From assembly GCA_021795275.1 (NCBI GenBank), contig JAJYPO010000087.1, positions 1 through 9,016 on the forward strand: a stretch of DNA of 9,016 nucleotides. Direction: 5' to 3'. The notes below the pieces were generated by a model that was given only the letters and a program-made list of their open reading frames with translations, ran no database searches and was not told where the DNA came from. This DNA is from Nitrospirota bacterium. Its GTDB lineage: Bacteria > Nitrospirota_A > Leptospirillia > Leptospirillales > Leptospirillaceae. The first letter of the stretch is position 1. The number at the start of each line of letters is the position of its first letter. The position numbers and the translations under genes were made by a program. Below, piece by piece: positions 1 through 6,700 of the stretch.

Positions 1-130
1 TGTGGCCTGCGGAAAAGGGGTCTACCGGATTCTCTCCCTCCAGCGCGAAGGCGGGAGGATACTGACCTCGGGGGAGTTCCTGGCAGGTCGGCGATTCGGA
101 AAAGACGAGATCGTGCTTTTCGAGGCATGA
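1..130 (+). CDS. fmt: Methionyl-tRNA formyltransferase, C-terminal end (partial)
   Basis: This is the 3' end of a gene that begins upstream of the window. Reading from base 2 gives 42 codons ending in TGA at 128-130. The peptide runs VACGKGVYRILSLQREGG, then a SGEFLAGRRF segment. This matches the end of the C-terminal tRNA-binding domain of Fmt, where a G(K/D)G...L.(L/I)..LQ.EG strand precedes a 'sxxeFLrGxrl' motif. Fmt formylates the initiator Met-tRNA in the cytoplasm using 10-formyl-tetrahydrofolate. The catalytic N-terminal domain is outside the window, so the call rests on the tail alone. The neighbours fit: fmt is often found near htpX and rpe in bacterial housekeeping clusters. The gap to htpX is 52 bases. 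Confidence 0.8.
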   Translation, partial: VACGKGVYRILSLQREGGRILTSGEFLAGRRFGKDEIVLFEA

Positions 131-182
131 AATTTTGAAAATGACCAACAAACGACAGAACCCATAGGGGAGTTTCAAGACA

Positions 183-1067
183 ATGTTCAACTCTTTCAAG
201 ACCGTTCTTCTTCTCGGACTTCTGACGGGCTTCCTCCTTGTGATCGGAAAACAGCTGGGAGGCCAGACGGGAATGGTGGTCGCCCTGGTCCTCTCGGTGG
301 GGATGAATTTCTTTTCCTGGTGGTTTTCCGACAAGATCGTTCTCTCGATGTACCAGGCCCATGAAGTGACTGGAGAGTCCGGAAATCCCCGGATCCGTGA
401 GATCCAGCAGCTTCTGGCGGGTCTTGCCCGGCGCGGCGGGATTCCCGTTCCCCGCCTGTACATCATCGACGATCCCTCTCCCAACGCCTTTGCGACGGGC
501 CGGGATCCGTCCCATGCGGCAGTTGCGGTCACGACCGGGATCATGGACCTCATGACGCCGGAGGAACTGTCGGGTGTTCTGGGTCACGAGCTGACCCATG
601 TCGTCAACCGGGACACCCTGACCTCCACGGTGGCCGCTTCCATCGCGGGAGCAGTCACGATGCTGGCAAGCATGGCCCAGTGGGCGGCCATCTTCGGAGG
701 ACGTGAACGCGAGGAGCGGGAAGGGGGAGGATTCGGGGATCTCCTGATGATCATCCTGGCTCCCATCGCCGCCATGCTGGTCCAGATGGCGATCTCCCGC
801 TCGAGGGAATTCGCGGCCGACGAAGGGGGGGCGAAGCTTTGCGGAAATCCCCTGTTCCTGGCCCGGGCCCTGTCCAAACTTGAACGGGGCATCGACGCCG
901 TTCCCATGGCCGCCAACCCTTCCACAGCGCACATGTTCATTCTCGAACCCTTCCACGCGGGAGGTCTGATGGCCTTTTTCTCGACTCATCCCCCAACGGA
1001 AGAGCGTATCCGGAGGCTCGAGGCCATGGCCGGTTCCAGCCTCTCCCTCTCGCGGCATGCCTTTTAG
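183..1067 (+). CDS. htpX: HtpX-type membrane zinc metalloprotease (peptidase M48)
   Basis: The 294-residue product has the usual HtpX length and layout. Two N-terminal hydrophobic segments (about residues 7-22 and 30-48) come first, followed by a cytoplasmic protease domain and two further hydrophobic stretches (about 150-172 and 187-205). The zinc site is intact: HELTH at 135-139 gives ligands H135 and H139 and catalytic E136, and SREFAADEGG supplies the third ligand, E209. The NAFATG motif (101-106) is also typical. HtpX is known as an inner-membrane quality-control endopeptidase that works alongside FtsH on misfolded membrane proteins. The ATG at 183 is preceded by AGGGGAG at 166-172, ten bases upstream, which supports this start. 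The gene lies 52 bases after fmt and ends directly against rpe, so it is probably co-transcribed with both. I see no obvious heat-shock promoter in the short upstream gap. Confidence 0.95.
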   Translation: MFNSFKTVLLLGLLTGFLLVIGKQLGGQTGMVVALVLSVGMNFFSWWFSDKIVLSMYQAHEVTGESGNPRIREIQQLLAGLARRGGIPVPRLYIIDDPSPNAFATGRDPSHAAVAVTTGIMDLMTPEELSGVLGHELTHVVNRDTLTSTVAASIAGAVTMLASMAQWAAIFGGREREEREGGGFGDLLMIILAPIAAMLVQMAISRSREFAADEGGAKLCGNPLFLARALSKLERGIDAVPMAANPSTAHMFILEPFHAGGLMAFFSTHPPTEERIRRLEAMAGSSLSLSRHAF

Positions 1068-1757
1068 ATGATGCTCTCCCGGAACGGCCGCAAGATCCTG
1101 ATCGCCCCCTCCATTCTCTCCGCCGACTTTCTTGCCCTGGGAGAGGAGGTCCGGGAGGCCTCCTCCGCCGGTGCCGACCTTCTGCACCTGGACATGATGG
1201 ATGGCCATTTCGTTCCCAATCTGACATTCGGGCCTCCCGTCATCGAAGGGCTGCGGAAAATCACGGATGTTCCCCTCGAAGCCCACCTGATGGTGGAGCA
1301 CCCGGAGATCTACCTTCCGGAGCTCGCGCAATACGGGATGCACCGGGTGACTGTCCATTGGGAGGCCTCCTCTCATCTCCATTACGTCCTCTCCCGGATC
1401 CGGGAGCTTGGCATGAGGGCGGGCGTGGCCCTCTCCCCGGCTACCCCCGTGACCATGGTCTCGGAAATCCTCGACATGATCGACCTGGTTCTCGTCATGA
1501 CGGTGAACCCAGGCTTCGGGGGACAGTCCTTCATCCCCCACTCCTTCGAAAAGATTGCCGCCATGCGGGATCTGCTGGACAAGAGAGGGGCCAGCCACGT
1601 GAGACTGGAGGTCGACGGAGGGATCAAGCCTGCCAACATTGCCCGGGTGGTGGACTGCGGGGCCGACACCGTGGTCATGGGTTCCGCCATTTTTGGAGCC
1701 ACTCCTTGCGAGGCTGTCTTCAGGGATATCCGCAAGCGTCTGGAGGAGAACCAGTAA
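1068..1757 (+). CDS. rpe: Ribulose-phosphate 3-epimerase
   Basis: The 229-residue product is full length for a (beta/alpha)8-barrel Rpe, which interconverts ribulose-5-phosphate and xylulose-5-phosphate in the pentose phosphate and Calvin pathways. Family landmarks appear in order: IAPSILSADF at 12-21, LHLDMMDGHFVPN at 39-51, EAHLMV at 71-76, NPGFGGQ at 147-153, and EVDGGI at 181-186. Expected metal ligands are H40, D42, H73 and D183; D42 and D183 are the acid/base pair. The start is unusual. The htpX stop TAG occupies 1065-1067 and ATG ATG follows at once in the same frame, with no Shine-Dalgarno sequence visible upstream. Translation therefore probably depends on reinitiation by ribosomes finishing htpX. 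The second ATG at 1071 is an equally possible start. The gap of 171 bases downstream suggests that rpe ends its operon. Confidence 0.95.
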   Translation: MMLSRNGRKILIAPSILSADFLALGEEVREASSAGADLLHLDMMDGHFVPNLTFGPPVIEGLRKITDVPLEAHLMVEHPEIYLPELAQYGMHRVTVHWEASSHLHYVLSRIRELGMRAGVALSPATPVTMVSEILDMIDLVLVMTVNPGFGGQSFIPHSFEKIAAMRDLLDKRGASHVRLEVDGGIKPANIARVVDCGADTVVMGSAIFGATPCEAVFRDIRKRLEENQ

Positions 1758-1928
1758 GCCTTCGTGAAAAAACCCACGCTCATCATTATTAAATCGAGAA
1801 ATTTCCGGAAATGTCCTCCCTGTCGGGTCCAAAATAAATCTTGTGTTGCATTTTTCATGCGTGCTGGGGTAAGTTTTCTCTTGTGAAGAATTTTATGGAT
1901 TTGTCCGTCCGGGCCGGGGGAGGATGGG
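1758..1928 (+). promoter_or_regulatory. Intergenic region, probable promoter of the elongasome operon
   Basis: This 171-base stretch is more AT-rich than the flanking genes and precedes a tightly packed six-gene operon, so a promoter is expected here by position. No strong consensus is visible. The best sigma-70-like pair I can find is TTGCAT at 1846-1851 with TAAGTT at 1870-1875, spaced 18 bases, matching only three of six positions in each box. A perfect 12-base palindrome lies at 1801-1812. A weak GCAT/ATGC stem with a five-base loop lies at 1848-1860. I see no GC-rich hairpin followed by a T-run, so no clear terminator for rpe. Only tiny ORFs without good ribosome binding sites occur here. 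Confidence 0.35.
1801..1812. repeat. Perfect 12-base palindrome, possible operator
   Basis: ATTTCCGGAAAT reads identically on both strands. It sits 117 bases upstream of the RDD-family gene in the presumed promoter region. The arms do not extend further, since flanking bases A and G do not pair. It could be a binding site for a dimeric regulator, but no candidate factor is identifiable and one palindrome of this size can occur by chance. Confidence 0.3.
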
Positions 1929-2432
1929 GTGGACATCAGGGAACCGTCTGACCGATTCTCCTACCTTTTCGACCGATTTCTGGCCAAGTTTGTGGACTAT
2001 CTTCTGGCCCTTTCCCTCGAGCATGCCGGGTTTCTGTTGGGCAGCTCCTGGCTGGCCTGGCTGGCGGCGACAGCCTATATCCTTGTTGCCGATGGTCTTC
2101 CCGGGGGCAAAAGTCTCGGAAAAAGACTGACGGGATTGTGGGTGGCCGGGAGGACGGGGCGCCCCTGCAGTTTCTACGAGTCCACAATCCGGAACATTCC
2201 GATGGGGCTGGCCTACATCCTCTCCCAGATTCCATGGATCGGGTGGGTCCTGGGGTTGCTCGTTGTCTCCTTTGAGGCTCTCATCCTTGCCGGAATGCCC
2301 TCCGACCGCAGGTTCGGGGATGATCTGGTGGGAACAATGGTCAGAAAGAGCGAGTTCAGAGGGAATAAAAACAGACAGGACAAGGCCTCGGAGACCTCCC
2401 TCGGGGACACAACGGAGTCGACGACTCCCTAA
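1929..2432 (+). CDS. RDD-family integral membrane protein of unknown function
   Basis: The 167-residue product fits the RDD family, small membrane proteins named for a conserved Arg and two Asp residues. Visible marks are DRFLAKFVDYLL at 15-26 (R16, D23), GGKSLGKRLTGLWV at 59-72 just after a hydrophobic stretch, and DRRFGDDLVGTMV at 126-138, which is the typical C-terminal signature. Hydrophobic segments fall at about 24-53 (one or two passes) and 93-122. The last 27 residues are hydrophilic and rich in Thr, Ser, Glu and Lys. The GTG start at 1929 is the best choice: GGGGGAGGA lies just upstream at 1916-1924, although the spacing of four bases is short. In-frame codons back to a TGA at 1884 include no ATG, GTG or TTG. 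The gene leads the mre/mrd operon, 19 bases before mreB, which hints at an envelope role. The family's biochemical function is not settled. Confidence 0.85.
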   Translation: MDIREPSDRFSYLFDRFLAKFVDYLLALSLEHAGFLLGSSWLAWLAATAYILVADGLPGGKSLGKRLTGLWVAGRTGRPCSFYESTIRNIPMGLAYILSQIPWIGWVLGLLVVSFEALILAGMPSDRRFGDDLVGTMVRKSEFRGNKNRQDKASETSLGDTTESTTP

Positions 2433-2437
2433 AGAAT

Positions 2438-2443
2438 AAAGGA
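2438..2443 (+). promoter_or_regulatory. Ribosome binding site of mreB, deciding a TTG start
   Basis: AAAGGA lies eight bases before the TTG at 2452. An in-frame TAA at 2437-2439 overlaps the site and closes the mreB frame upstream, and no ATG or GTG occurs between it and 2452, so TTG is effectively forced. Confidence 0.7.
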
Positions 2444-2451
2444 AAATCATC

Positions 2452-3483
2452 TTGGGGCTCATCGCAAATCTTTTCGGGTTTCTCTCCCAGGATCTGGCGA
2501 TCGATCTTGGAACGGCCAATACTCTGGTCTACGTGCGTGACCAGGGGATCGTCATCAATGAACCCTCGATCGTGGCCATGGACCAGAAGTCGGGCTCGGT
2601 CCTCGCCATCGGACGGGAAGCCAAGAAAATGTTGGGCAGGACGCCGGGAAACATCGTGGCGGTGCGGCCGGTCCGGAACGGCGTCATCGACAATCCCGAC
2701 ATCGCCCAGCAGATGCTGTCCTATTTCATCAACAAGGTCCACCGGCGGTCGGCTTTTGTCCGTCCCCGGATGGTGATCTGCGTCCCGTCCAGAATTTCGA
2801 TGGTGGCCCAGAGGGCGGTGAAGGATTCGGCGCGCATGGCCGGAGCCAGGGAGGTCTACCTGATTGAGGAACCTCTCGCGGCGGCAATCGGGGCGGGGCT
2901 TCCCATCATGGAGCCTTCCGGCAACATGGTGATAGACATCGGAGGAGGCACGACGGATGTCGCTGTGATCTCCCTGGGGGGGACGGTATACAGCGAGTCC
3001 ATCAAAGTGGCCGGTGACAAGATGGACGAGGACATCATCTCCTACATCAAGAAGCAGCACAACCTTCTGATAGGGGACTCGATGGCGGAGCGGATCAAGA
3101 TGGAGATCGGATCCGCCTGTCCTCAGAAAGAGGGCCACGTCATGATCATCAAGGGGAGGGATCTCATCACCGGTCTTCCCAAAACCCTCAAGATCACGGA
3201 AGAGGAAATACGCGGGGCCCTTTCGGAAACCATCAACAGTATCGTGTCGATTGTGCAGAAGACCCTTGAGAACACGCCTCCGGAGCTCTCGGCCGATATC
3301 ATTGACCGCGGAATCGTTCTGACGGGCGGGGGATCAATGCTCCGGGGGCTTGACGTCCGGATACGGGACGAGATCCGTCTCCCCATCATCACCGTGGACG
3401 ATCCCCTGACGACTGTCGTCATCGGCACGGGGAAGACTCTTGAGGAACTCGATGTCTTGAGAAAGGTCACACTCGGAGACTAG
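2452..3483 (+). CDS. mreB: Rod shape-determining actin homologue MreB
   Basis: The 343-residue product is a full-length MreB. The N-terminus MGLIANLFGFLSQ is short and hydrophobic, in line with the membrane-binding amphipathic helix of Gram-negative MreB. Actin-fold motifs are complete: phosphate-1 DLAIDLGTANTLVYV at 14-28, IEEPLAAAIGAGLPI at 138-152, phosphate-2 IDIGGGTTDVAVISLGG at 161-177, and the adenosine motif VLTGGGSMLRGLD at 289-301. MreB polymerises with ATP into membrane-attached antiparallel filaments that position the elongasome and set cell width. The start is TTG at 2452; the resulting N-terminus aligns with other MreB proteins and the upstream frame is closed, so the choice is firm. 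mreC follows after eight bases. Nothing is missing or disrupted. Confidence 0.97.
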   Translation: MGLIANLFGFLSQDLAIDLGTANTLVYVRDQGIVINEPSIVAMDQKSGSVLAIGREAKKMLGRTPGNIVAVRPVRNGVIDNPDIAQQMLSYFINKVHRRSAFVRPRMVICVPSRISMVAQRAVKDSARMAGAREVYLIEEPLAAAIGAGLPIMEPSGNMVIDIGGGTTDVAVISLGGTVYSESIKVAGDKMDEDIISYIKKQHNLLIGDSMAERIKMEIGSACPQKEGHVMIIKGRDLITGLPKTLKITEEEIRGALSETINSIVSIVQKTLENTPPELSADIIDRGIVLTGGGSMLRGLDVRIRDEIRLPIITVDDPLTTVVIGTGKTLEELDVLRKVTLGD

Positions 3484-3491
3484 GCGAAACG

Positions 3492-4352
3492 GTGCGACCT
3501 TCCCTGAAACGACCAAAATCCATTAAGGCCGTTCCGGTTTTTCTGATTGTTCTGGTGATGTTTGTGGTTCTCGGATTCTATCCGGATTTTTTCCGGCGCT
3601 GGGTTCTTGACCCTCCCCTGAAGGCTTTCCGTCTCGTCCTTTTGGAAGTCACAGACCTCTCGCAAGGATCGACCGGACTCTGGACCCATTATCTTCATCT
3701 TGTCAGGAGCGAAGAAGAAAATCGCACGCTCCGGCTGGAGGTCGAGACCCTCAGGAACTCTCTTCAACACGACCGGGAGCTTTTCCTGAGAAGTGAGGAT
3801 CTCAAGGCTTTGCTCGACCTTAAGAAAAGGATTCCGCAAAGGGAAATTGCCTGTCATGTGATTGCGGACAATCCGACGGCCGCTCCCAAAACCCTTCTTC
3901 TGGACTGCGGGAAAAAAAGGGGAGTACACGTCAGGGATGGAGTGATCGGGACCAAAGGCATCGTCGGTTATGTTGTGCGGGTTTTTTCCGGATTCTCGCA
4001 GGTCCTCTGGATCGAGGATCCGATGTTTGCGCTGGAAGGACGACTTCAGGATTCGGGGCAGAATGGACTTGTGCGGGGACGGGGGACAGGGCACTTTCTC
4101 AGGCTCGAATATATTCCCTCCATGGCGTCGACAGAAAATGGCGTGCATGTGGTGACGACCGGAGAAGACGGCTTCTTCCCGCCGGATCAACTGATCGGTA
4201 CCGTCGTCCGGAGCGGAAACTCCCGTCACCAGTTGTTTCAGTCGATCAGGCTCGATAGTGCCGAGAAGCTCGAGTCCCTGTATGCCGTCATGGTCCTTGT
4301 TCCGCCGCTCGACTGGACAGAAAAACCCCTTCTTGGAAAGGGGCGACAGTGA
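3492..4352 (+). CDS. mreC: Rod shape-determining protein MreC
   Basis: The 286-residue product has the MreC layout: a short basic N-terminus (residues 1-12, with five Lys/Arg), one transmembrane segment at about 13-30, a charged helical stretch likely to form a coiled coil at about 70-112, and a C-terminal beta-rich domain from about 115 to 272. The beta domain carries family-like segments such as VIADNPTAAPKTLLLDCG (123-140), RDGVIGTKGIVGYV (148-161) and the DQLIGTVV turn (232-239). MreC sits in the inner membrane with most of the protein in the periplasm, where it activates PBP2/RodA. The GTG at 3492 is the first possible start, as the frame upstream runs to a TGA at 3441 with no start codon. 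The ribosome binding site is weak (AGG at 3482-3484). The gene overlaps mreD by four bases (GTGA). Confidence 0.93.
   Translation: MRPSLKRPKSIKAVPVFLIVLVMFVVLGFYPDFFRRWVLDPPLKAFRLVLLEVTDLSQGSTGLWTHYLHLVRSEEENRTLRLEVETLRNSLQHDRELFLRSEDLKALLDLKKRIPQREIACHVIADNPTAAPKTLLLDCGKKRGVHVRDGVIGTKGIVGYVVRVFSGFSQVLWIEDPMFALEGRLQDSGQNGLVRGRGTGHFLRLEYIPSMASTENGVHVVTTGEDGFFPPDQLIGTVVRSGNSRHQLFQSIRLDSAEKLESLYAVMVLVPPLDWTEKPLLGKGRQ
4335..4343 (+). promoter_or_regulatory. Ribosome binding site of mreD, favouring the GTG start
   Basis: GGAAAGGGG lies five bases upstream of the GTG at 4349, inside the end of mreC. The alternative in-frame ATG at 4370 has no comparable purine-rich site, so the GTG start overlapping the mreC stop is preferred. 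Confidence 0.6.
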
Positions 4353-4864
4353 ACCTTCCGGTCCGGGCCATGATTCTGGTTCTTCTTATTGTTCTGGCGG
4401 TTTCCGGACTTCGATGGTTTCCTTACCTGTCTGAGTGGATCAATCCGGTTCCGTTGTTCCTTTTTTTCCTTCTGCAGAAGAAGGAGAAGTACGGGTTCCT
4501 TCTCCTGGGCTTACTGGCCGGTCTCGTCCTCTCTCTTGTTTCCTATGGGCCGGGATCCTTCTGGGTGCTTCTGTATCTTTCCGAAGCCTGGCTCTTTTCA
4601 CGGCTTTCGGATTTTTCGACCGGCTCTGGTGTCAGGCAGTACCTTATGGTATGGATCGTCCTCGGTATCGATATGGGGGCTGGACTTCTTGTCAGGAAGC
4701 TTCTTGATTACCCCCTTGAGACACAATTATTCAAAGATTGGCTGGTGATGGACGGGGTGACAGGACTCCTGGGGATGATGCTCGTTTTTGTGAGGAGATC
4801 CCTGGGGTGGACAGCCGGTCCTCCGTCCCGAAAACAACATGGCATCGGAATTCCGCTTTCATAA
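4349..4864 (+). CDS. mreD: Rod shape-determining protein MreD
   Basis: The 171-residue product is very hydrophobic, with about five or six likely membrane segments (roughly residues 7-23, 31-42, 48-64, 70-84, 97-115 and 131-148). Sequence conservation in MreD is low, so the call rests on size (families are usually about 160-175 residues), topology and its place between mreC and the PBP2 gene. MreD is an inner-membrane partner of MreC in the elongasome. The GTG start at 4349 overlaps the mreC stop in a GTGA tetranucleotide, which implies translational coupling. An ATG seven codons in, at 4370, is a weaker alternative. Its 3' end overlaps mrdA by 26 bases. The C-terminal tail after residue 149 is basic and polar, and its final codons may be constrained by the overlapping mrdA start. 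Confidence 0.85.
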   Translation: MNLPVRAMILVLLIVLAVSGLRWFPYLSEWINPVPLFLFFLLQKKEKYGFLLLGLLAGLVLSLVSYGPGSFWVLLYLSEAWLFSRLSDFSTGSGVRQYLMVWIVLGIDMGAGLLVRKLLDYPLETQLFKDWLVMDGVTGLLGMMLVFVRRSLGWTAGPPSRKQHGIGIPLS

Positions 4865-6683
4865 AAATGGGATCCTAGGATCTCCGAGGGCCCGTCTCAA
4901 CGGGTTGATTTTTGTCTTCTGGCTGGGCATCGCGGTGGTGGTTGTTCGCCTTTATGTGGTCCAGGTGATCAAACACCGCCATTATCTGGCCCTTGCCAGG
5001 GACAATGTCGTAAAAGTTGTGCCCATCCCTCCCCTCCGCGGAGAAATTACCGACAGGAATGGTGTGGTTCTGGTCCGCAATGGACCGGATTTTGCCGTTT
5101 TCGAAATTCCGGGGGAGGTCCGCCATCCTCGCCGCGAACTGGCGTGGCTTGCCTTTGATCTCGGAATCCCCGCGAGCAAACTCCGGCATGCCCTCTCCCG
5201 TCTGGGATTCGTCCTTCCCCCCCACATGCCCGTCCCCCTGGAGACAGGACTTTCCATGGCCCAGGTCGGCCGGGTCAACATGGATCTTTACCGGTTGCCG
5301 GGTTTTTACATCCAGGTCATGCCAAAGCGGATCTACCCCCCGGACAATATCGGGGCCCATCTTTTGGGTTATGTCGGGTCTTTCACCGCGTCCGACCTCA
5401 AGGGGTCTTTCTATCGCCATCTTCCTCCGGGAACAGGAATAGGCAAGTCGGGAATCGAAAAGGAATATGACGCCCTCCTCCAGGGAGCTCCCGGCCTGAG
5501 ACGCAAGCTGGTCGACTCCCACGGCCGGATGGTCCGGAATCTCAGGAACGACCCACCGAAAGAGGGCCGCTCGCTCAGGCTCACGATCGACATGAGGCTC
5601 CAGATGACTGCGGAACGGTTTCTGGGAGACAGGCGTGGTGCCGTCGTGGCGTTAGATCCCAGAAACGGAGAAATCCTTGCCCTGGCAAGCCATCCCTCCT
5701 ACAACTCGGAAGAGCTTTCGCAGGCCATGAGTTCCGCCCGCTGGAACACTCTCGTCCATGCCACCGACCACCCGATGACGGACCGTGCCGTCCAGGGGCT
5801 TTACCCTCCAGGCTCGGTCTTCAAGATCGTCACCACCTTGGCTGGTCTGACGGAACACAAGCTTGATCCCGAGGCCCCCTTCCATTGCGCAGGAACTTTC
5901 CGGGTCGGATCCGTGATCTTTCACGACTGGAAGAGGGGGGGGCATGGAACGCTCCATCTTCACAAGGCGATCGAGCAGTCCTGCGACATTTACTTCTATC
6001 ACCTTGGAATGACCCTGGGTCCCGAACCCATTGCCAGGGTGGCCCGCCTTTTTGGGCTGGGCTCCCGGACGGGAATCGATCTTCCGGCCGAACTTTCGGG
6101 AGTTGTCCCTGACAGGGAGTGGAAGAGGAAATATCTCCACACGTCCTGGTACCCGGGAGAGACGCCCCCCCTGGCCATCGGACAGGGCTTTCTGACCGTC
6201 ACTCCCCTTGAAATGGCCAGATTGATGGGAGCTGTGGCCATGAAGGGACAACTCTCGCACCCCCATCTCCTGCTCGGGGAGAAGGAAAAAGGGGGAAGTT
6301 CCGGGGCCGCAGACCTGACTCCCATACCGATTCCCAAAAAGGATTTCGATATTGTCCGCGGCGATCTCAGGGATGTTGTGGCGGCTCCGCACGGGACGGG
6401 CCATCCGGTGGACCTGCCGTTTTTTGCCATCGCAGGAAAGACCGGGACGGCCCAGGTCGTCAGCAACCGTGGAAAAAACAAGGGCATCAAGCGTCCGAAG
6501 GCCGACTCCTGGTTTGTGGGGTTCGGGCCCTTCGATGATCCCAGAATCGTTGTTGCCGTCCTGATCGAAAACGGAGGAGACGGCGGAGATGTGGCCGGGC
6601 CTGTGGCCCGGGAGATTTTCCGCATGTTCTACATTACGCGGCTGGCAGAAAAAGGAAATCCCGCGCCGGCCGTTGCATCCTGA
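4839..6683 (+). CDS. mrdA: Penicillin-binding protein 2, elongation-specific peptidoglycan transpeptidase
   Basis: The 614-residue product is a class B PBP of normal length. It has a single membrane anchor at about 22-43, a pedestal region including PPLRGEITDRNG (64-75), and a C-terminal transpeptidase domain. The active-site motifs are all present: SVFK at 326-329 with nucleophile S326, SCD at 381-383 (the PBP2 form of SxN), and KTGT at 534-537. AIGQGFLTVTPLEMA at 446-460 is another family signature. PBP2 cross-links glycan strands made by RodA in the lateral wall. The ATG at 4839 is the first possible start because a TGA at 4791 closes the frame and no start codon lies between. It lies within mreD and has no visible Shine-Dalgarno sequence, so its translation is probably coupled to mreD. 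This is the target class of mecillinam-type beta-lactams. rodA follows after 17 bases. Confidence 0.97.
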   Translation: MASEFRFHKNGILGSPRARLNGLIFVFWLGIAVVVVRLYVVQVIKHRHYLALARDNVVKVVPIPPLRGEITDRNGVVLVRNGPDFAVFEIPGEVRHPRRELAWLAFDLGIPASKLRHALSRLGFVLPPHMPVPLETGLSMAQVGRVNMDLYRLPGFYIQVMPKRIYPPDNIGAHLLGYVGSFTASDLKGSFYRHLPPGTGIGKSGIEKEYDALLQGAPGLRRKLVDSHGRMVRNLRNDPPKEGRSLRLTIDMRLQMTAERFLGDRRGAVVALDPRNGEILALASHPSYNSEELSQAMSSARWNTLVHATDHPMTDRAVQGLYPPGSVFKIVTTLAGLTEHKLDPEAPFHCAGTFRVGSVIFHDWKRGGHGTLHLHKAIEQSCDIYFYHLGMTLGPEPIARVARLFGLGSRTGIDLPAELSGVVPDREWKRKYLHTSWYPGETPPLAIGQGFLTVTPLEMARLMGAVAMKGQLSHPHLLLGEKEKGGSSGAADLTPIPIPKKDFDIVRGDLRDVVAAPHGTGHPVDLPFFAIAGKTGTAQVVSNRGKNKGIKRPKADSWFVGFGPFDDPRIVVAVLIENGGDGGDVAGPVAREIFRMFYITRLAEKGNPAPAVAS

Positions 6684-6690
6684 GGAAGGG
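6682..6690 (+). promoter_or_regulatory. Ribosome binding site of rodA, overlapping the mrdA stop
   Basis: GAGGAAGGG begins inside the mrdA stop codon (TGA, 6681-6683) and ends ten bases before the TTG at 6701. The overlap would couple termination on mrdA to loading on rodA. It supports the TTG start, for which no nearby in-frame ATG exists. Confidence 0.6.
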
Positions 6691-6700
6691 ACACTGGAAT

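Noticed and set aside
141..167. Eight-codon ORF MTNKRQNP between fmt and htpX, its stop touching the htpX ribosome binding site
   Set aside because: It has no ribosome binding site of its own, and ORFs of this size are expected by chance, unlike the one before rng.
1864..1885. Possible sigma-54 (-24/-12) promoter before the RDD gene
   Set aside because: A GG doublet is present but no GC doublet at the required ten-base spacing follows, and the rest of the consensus is missing.
1895..1951. Eighteen-codon ORF starting with ATG at 1895 and overlapping the RDD start
   Set aside because: The upstream sequence AAGAATTTT is a poor ribosome binding site and the glycine-rich product reflects the RDD ribosome binding site read in another frame.
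1893..2519. A 208-codon minus-strand frame over the RDD gene and mreB start
   Set aside because: It runs antisense to a recognisable RDD protein and the mreB N-terminus, with a low-complexity Pro/Arg/Gly-rich product and no supported start.
2356..3138. A 260-codon open frame on the minus strand opposite mreB
   Set aside because: It lies opposite a fully conserved mreB, starts within it, and its product shows no recognisable domain and an odd Arg/His/Asp-rich composition. It is a shadow of GC-rich coding sequence.
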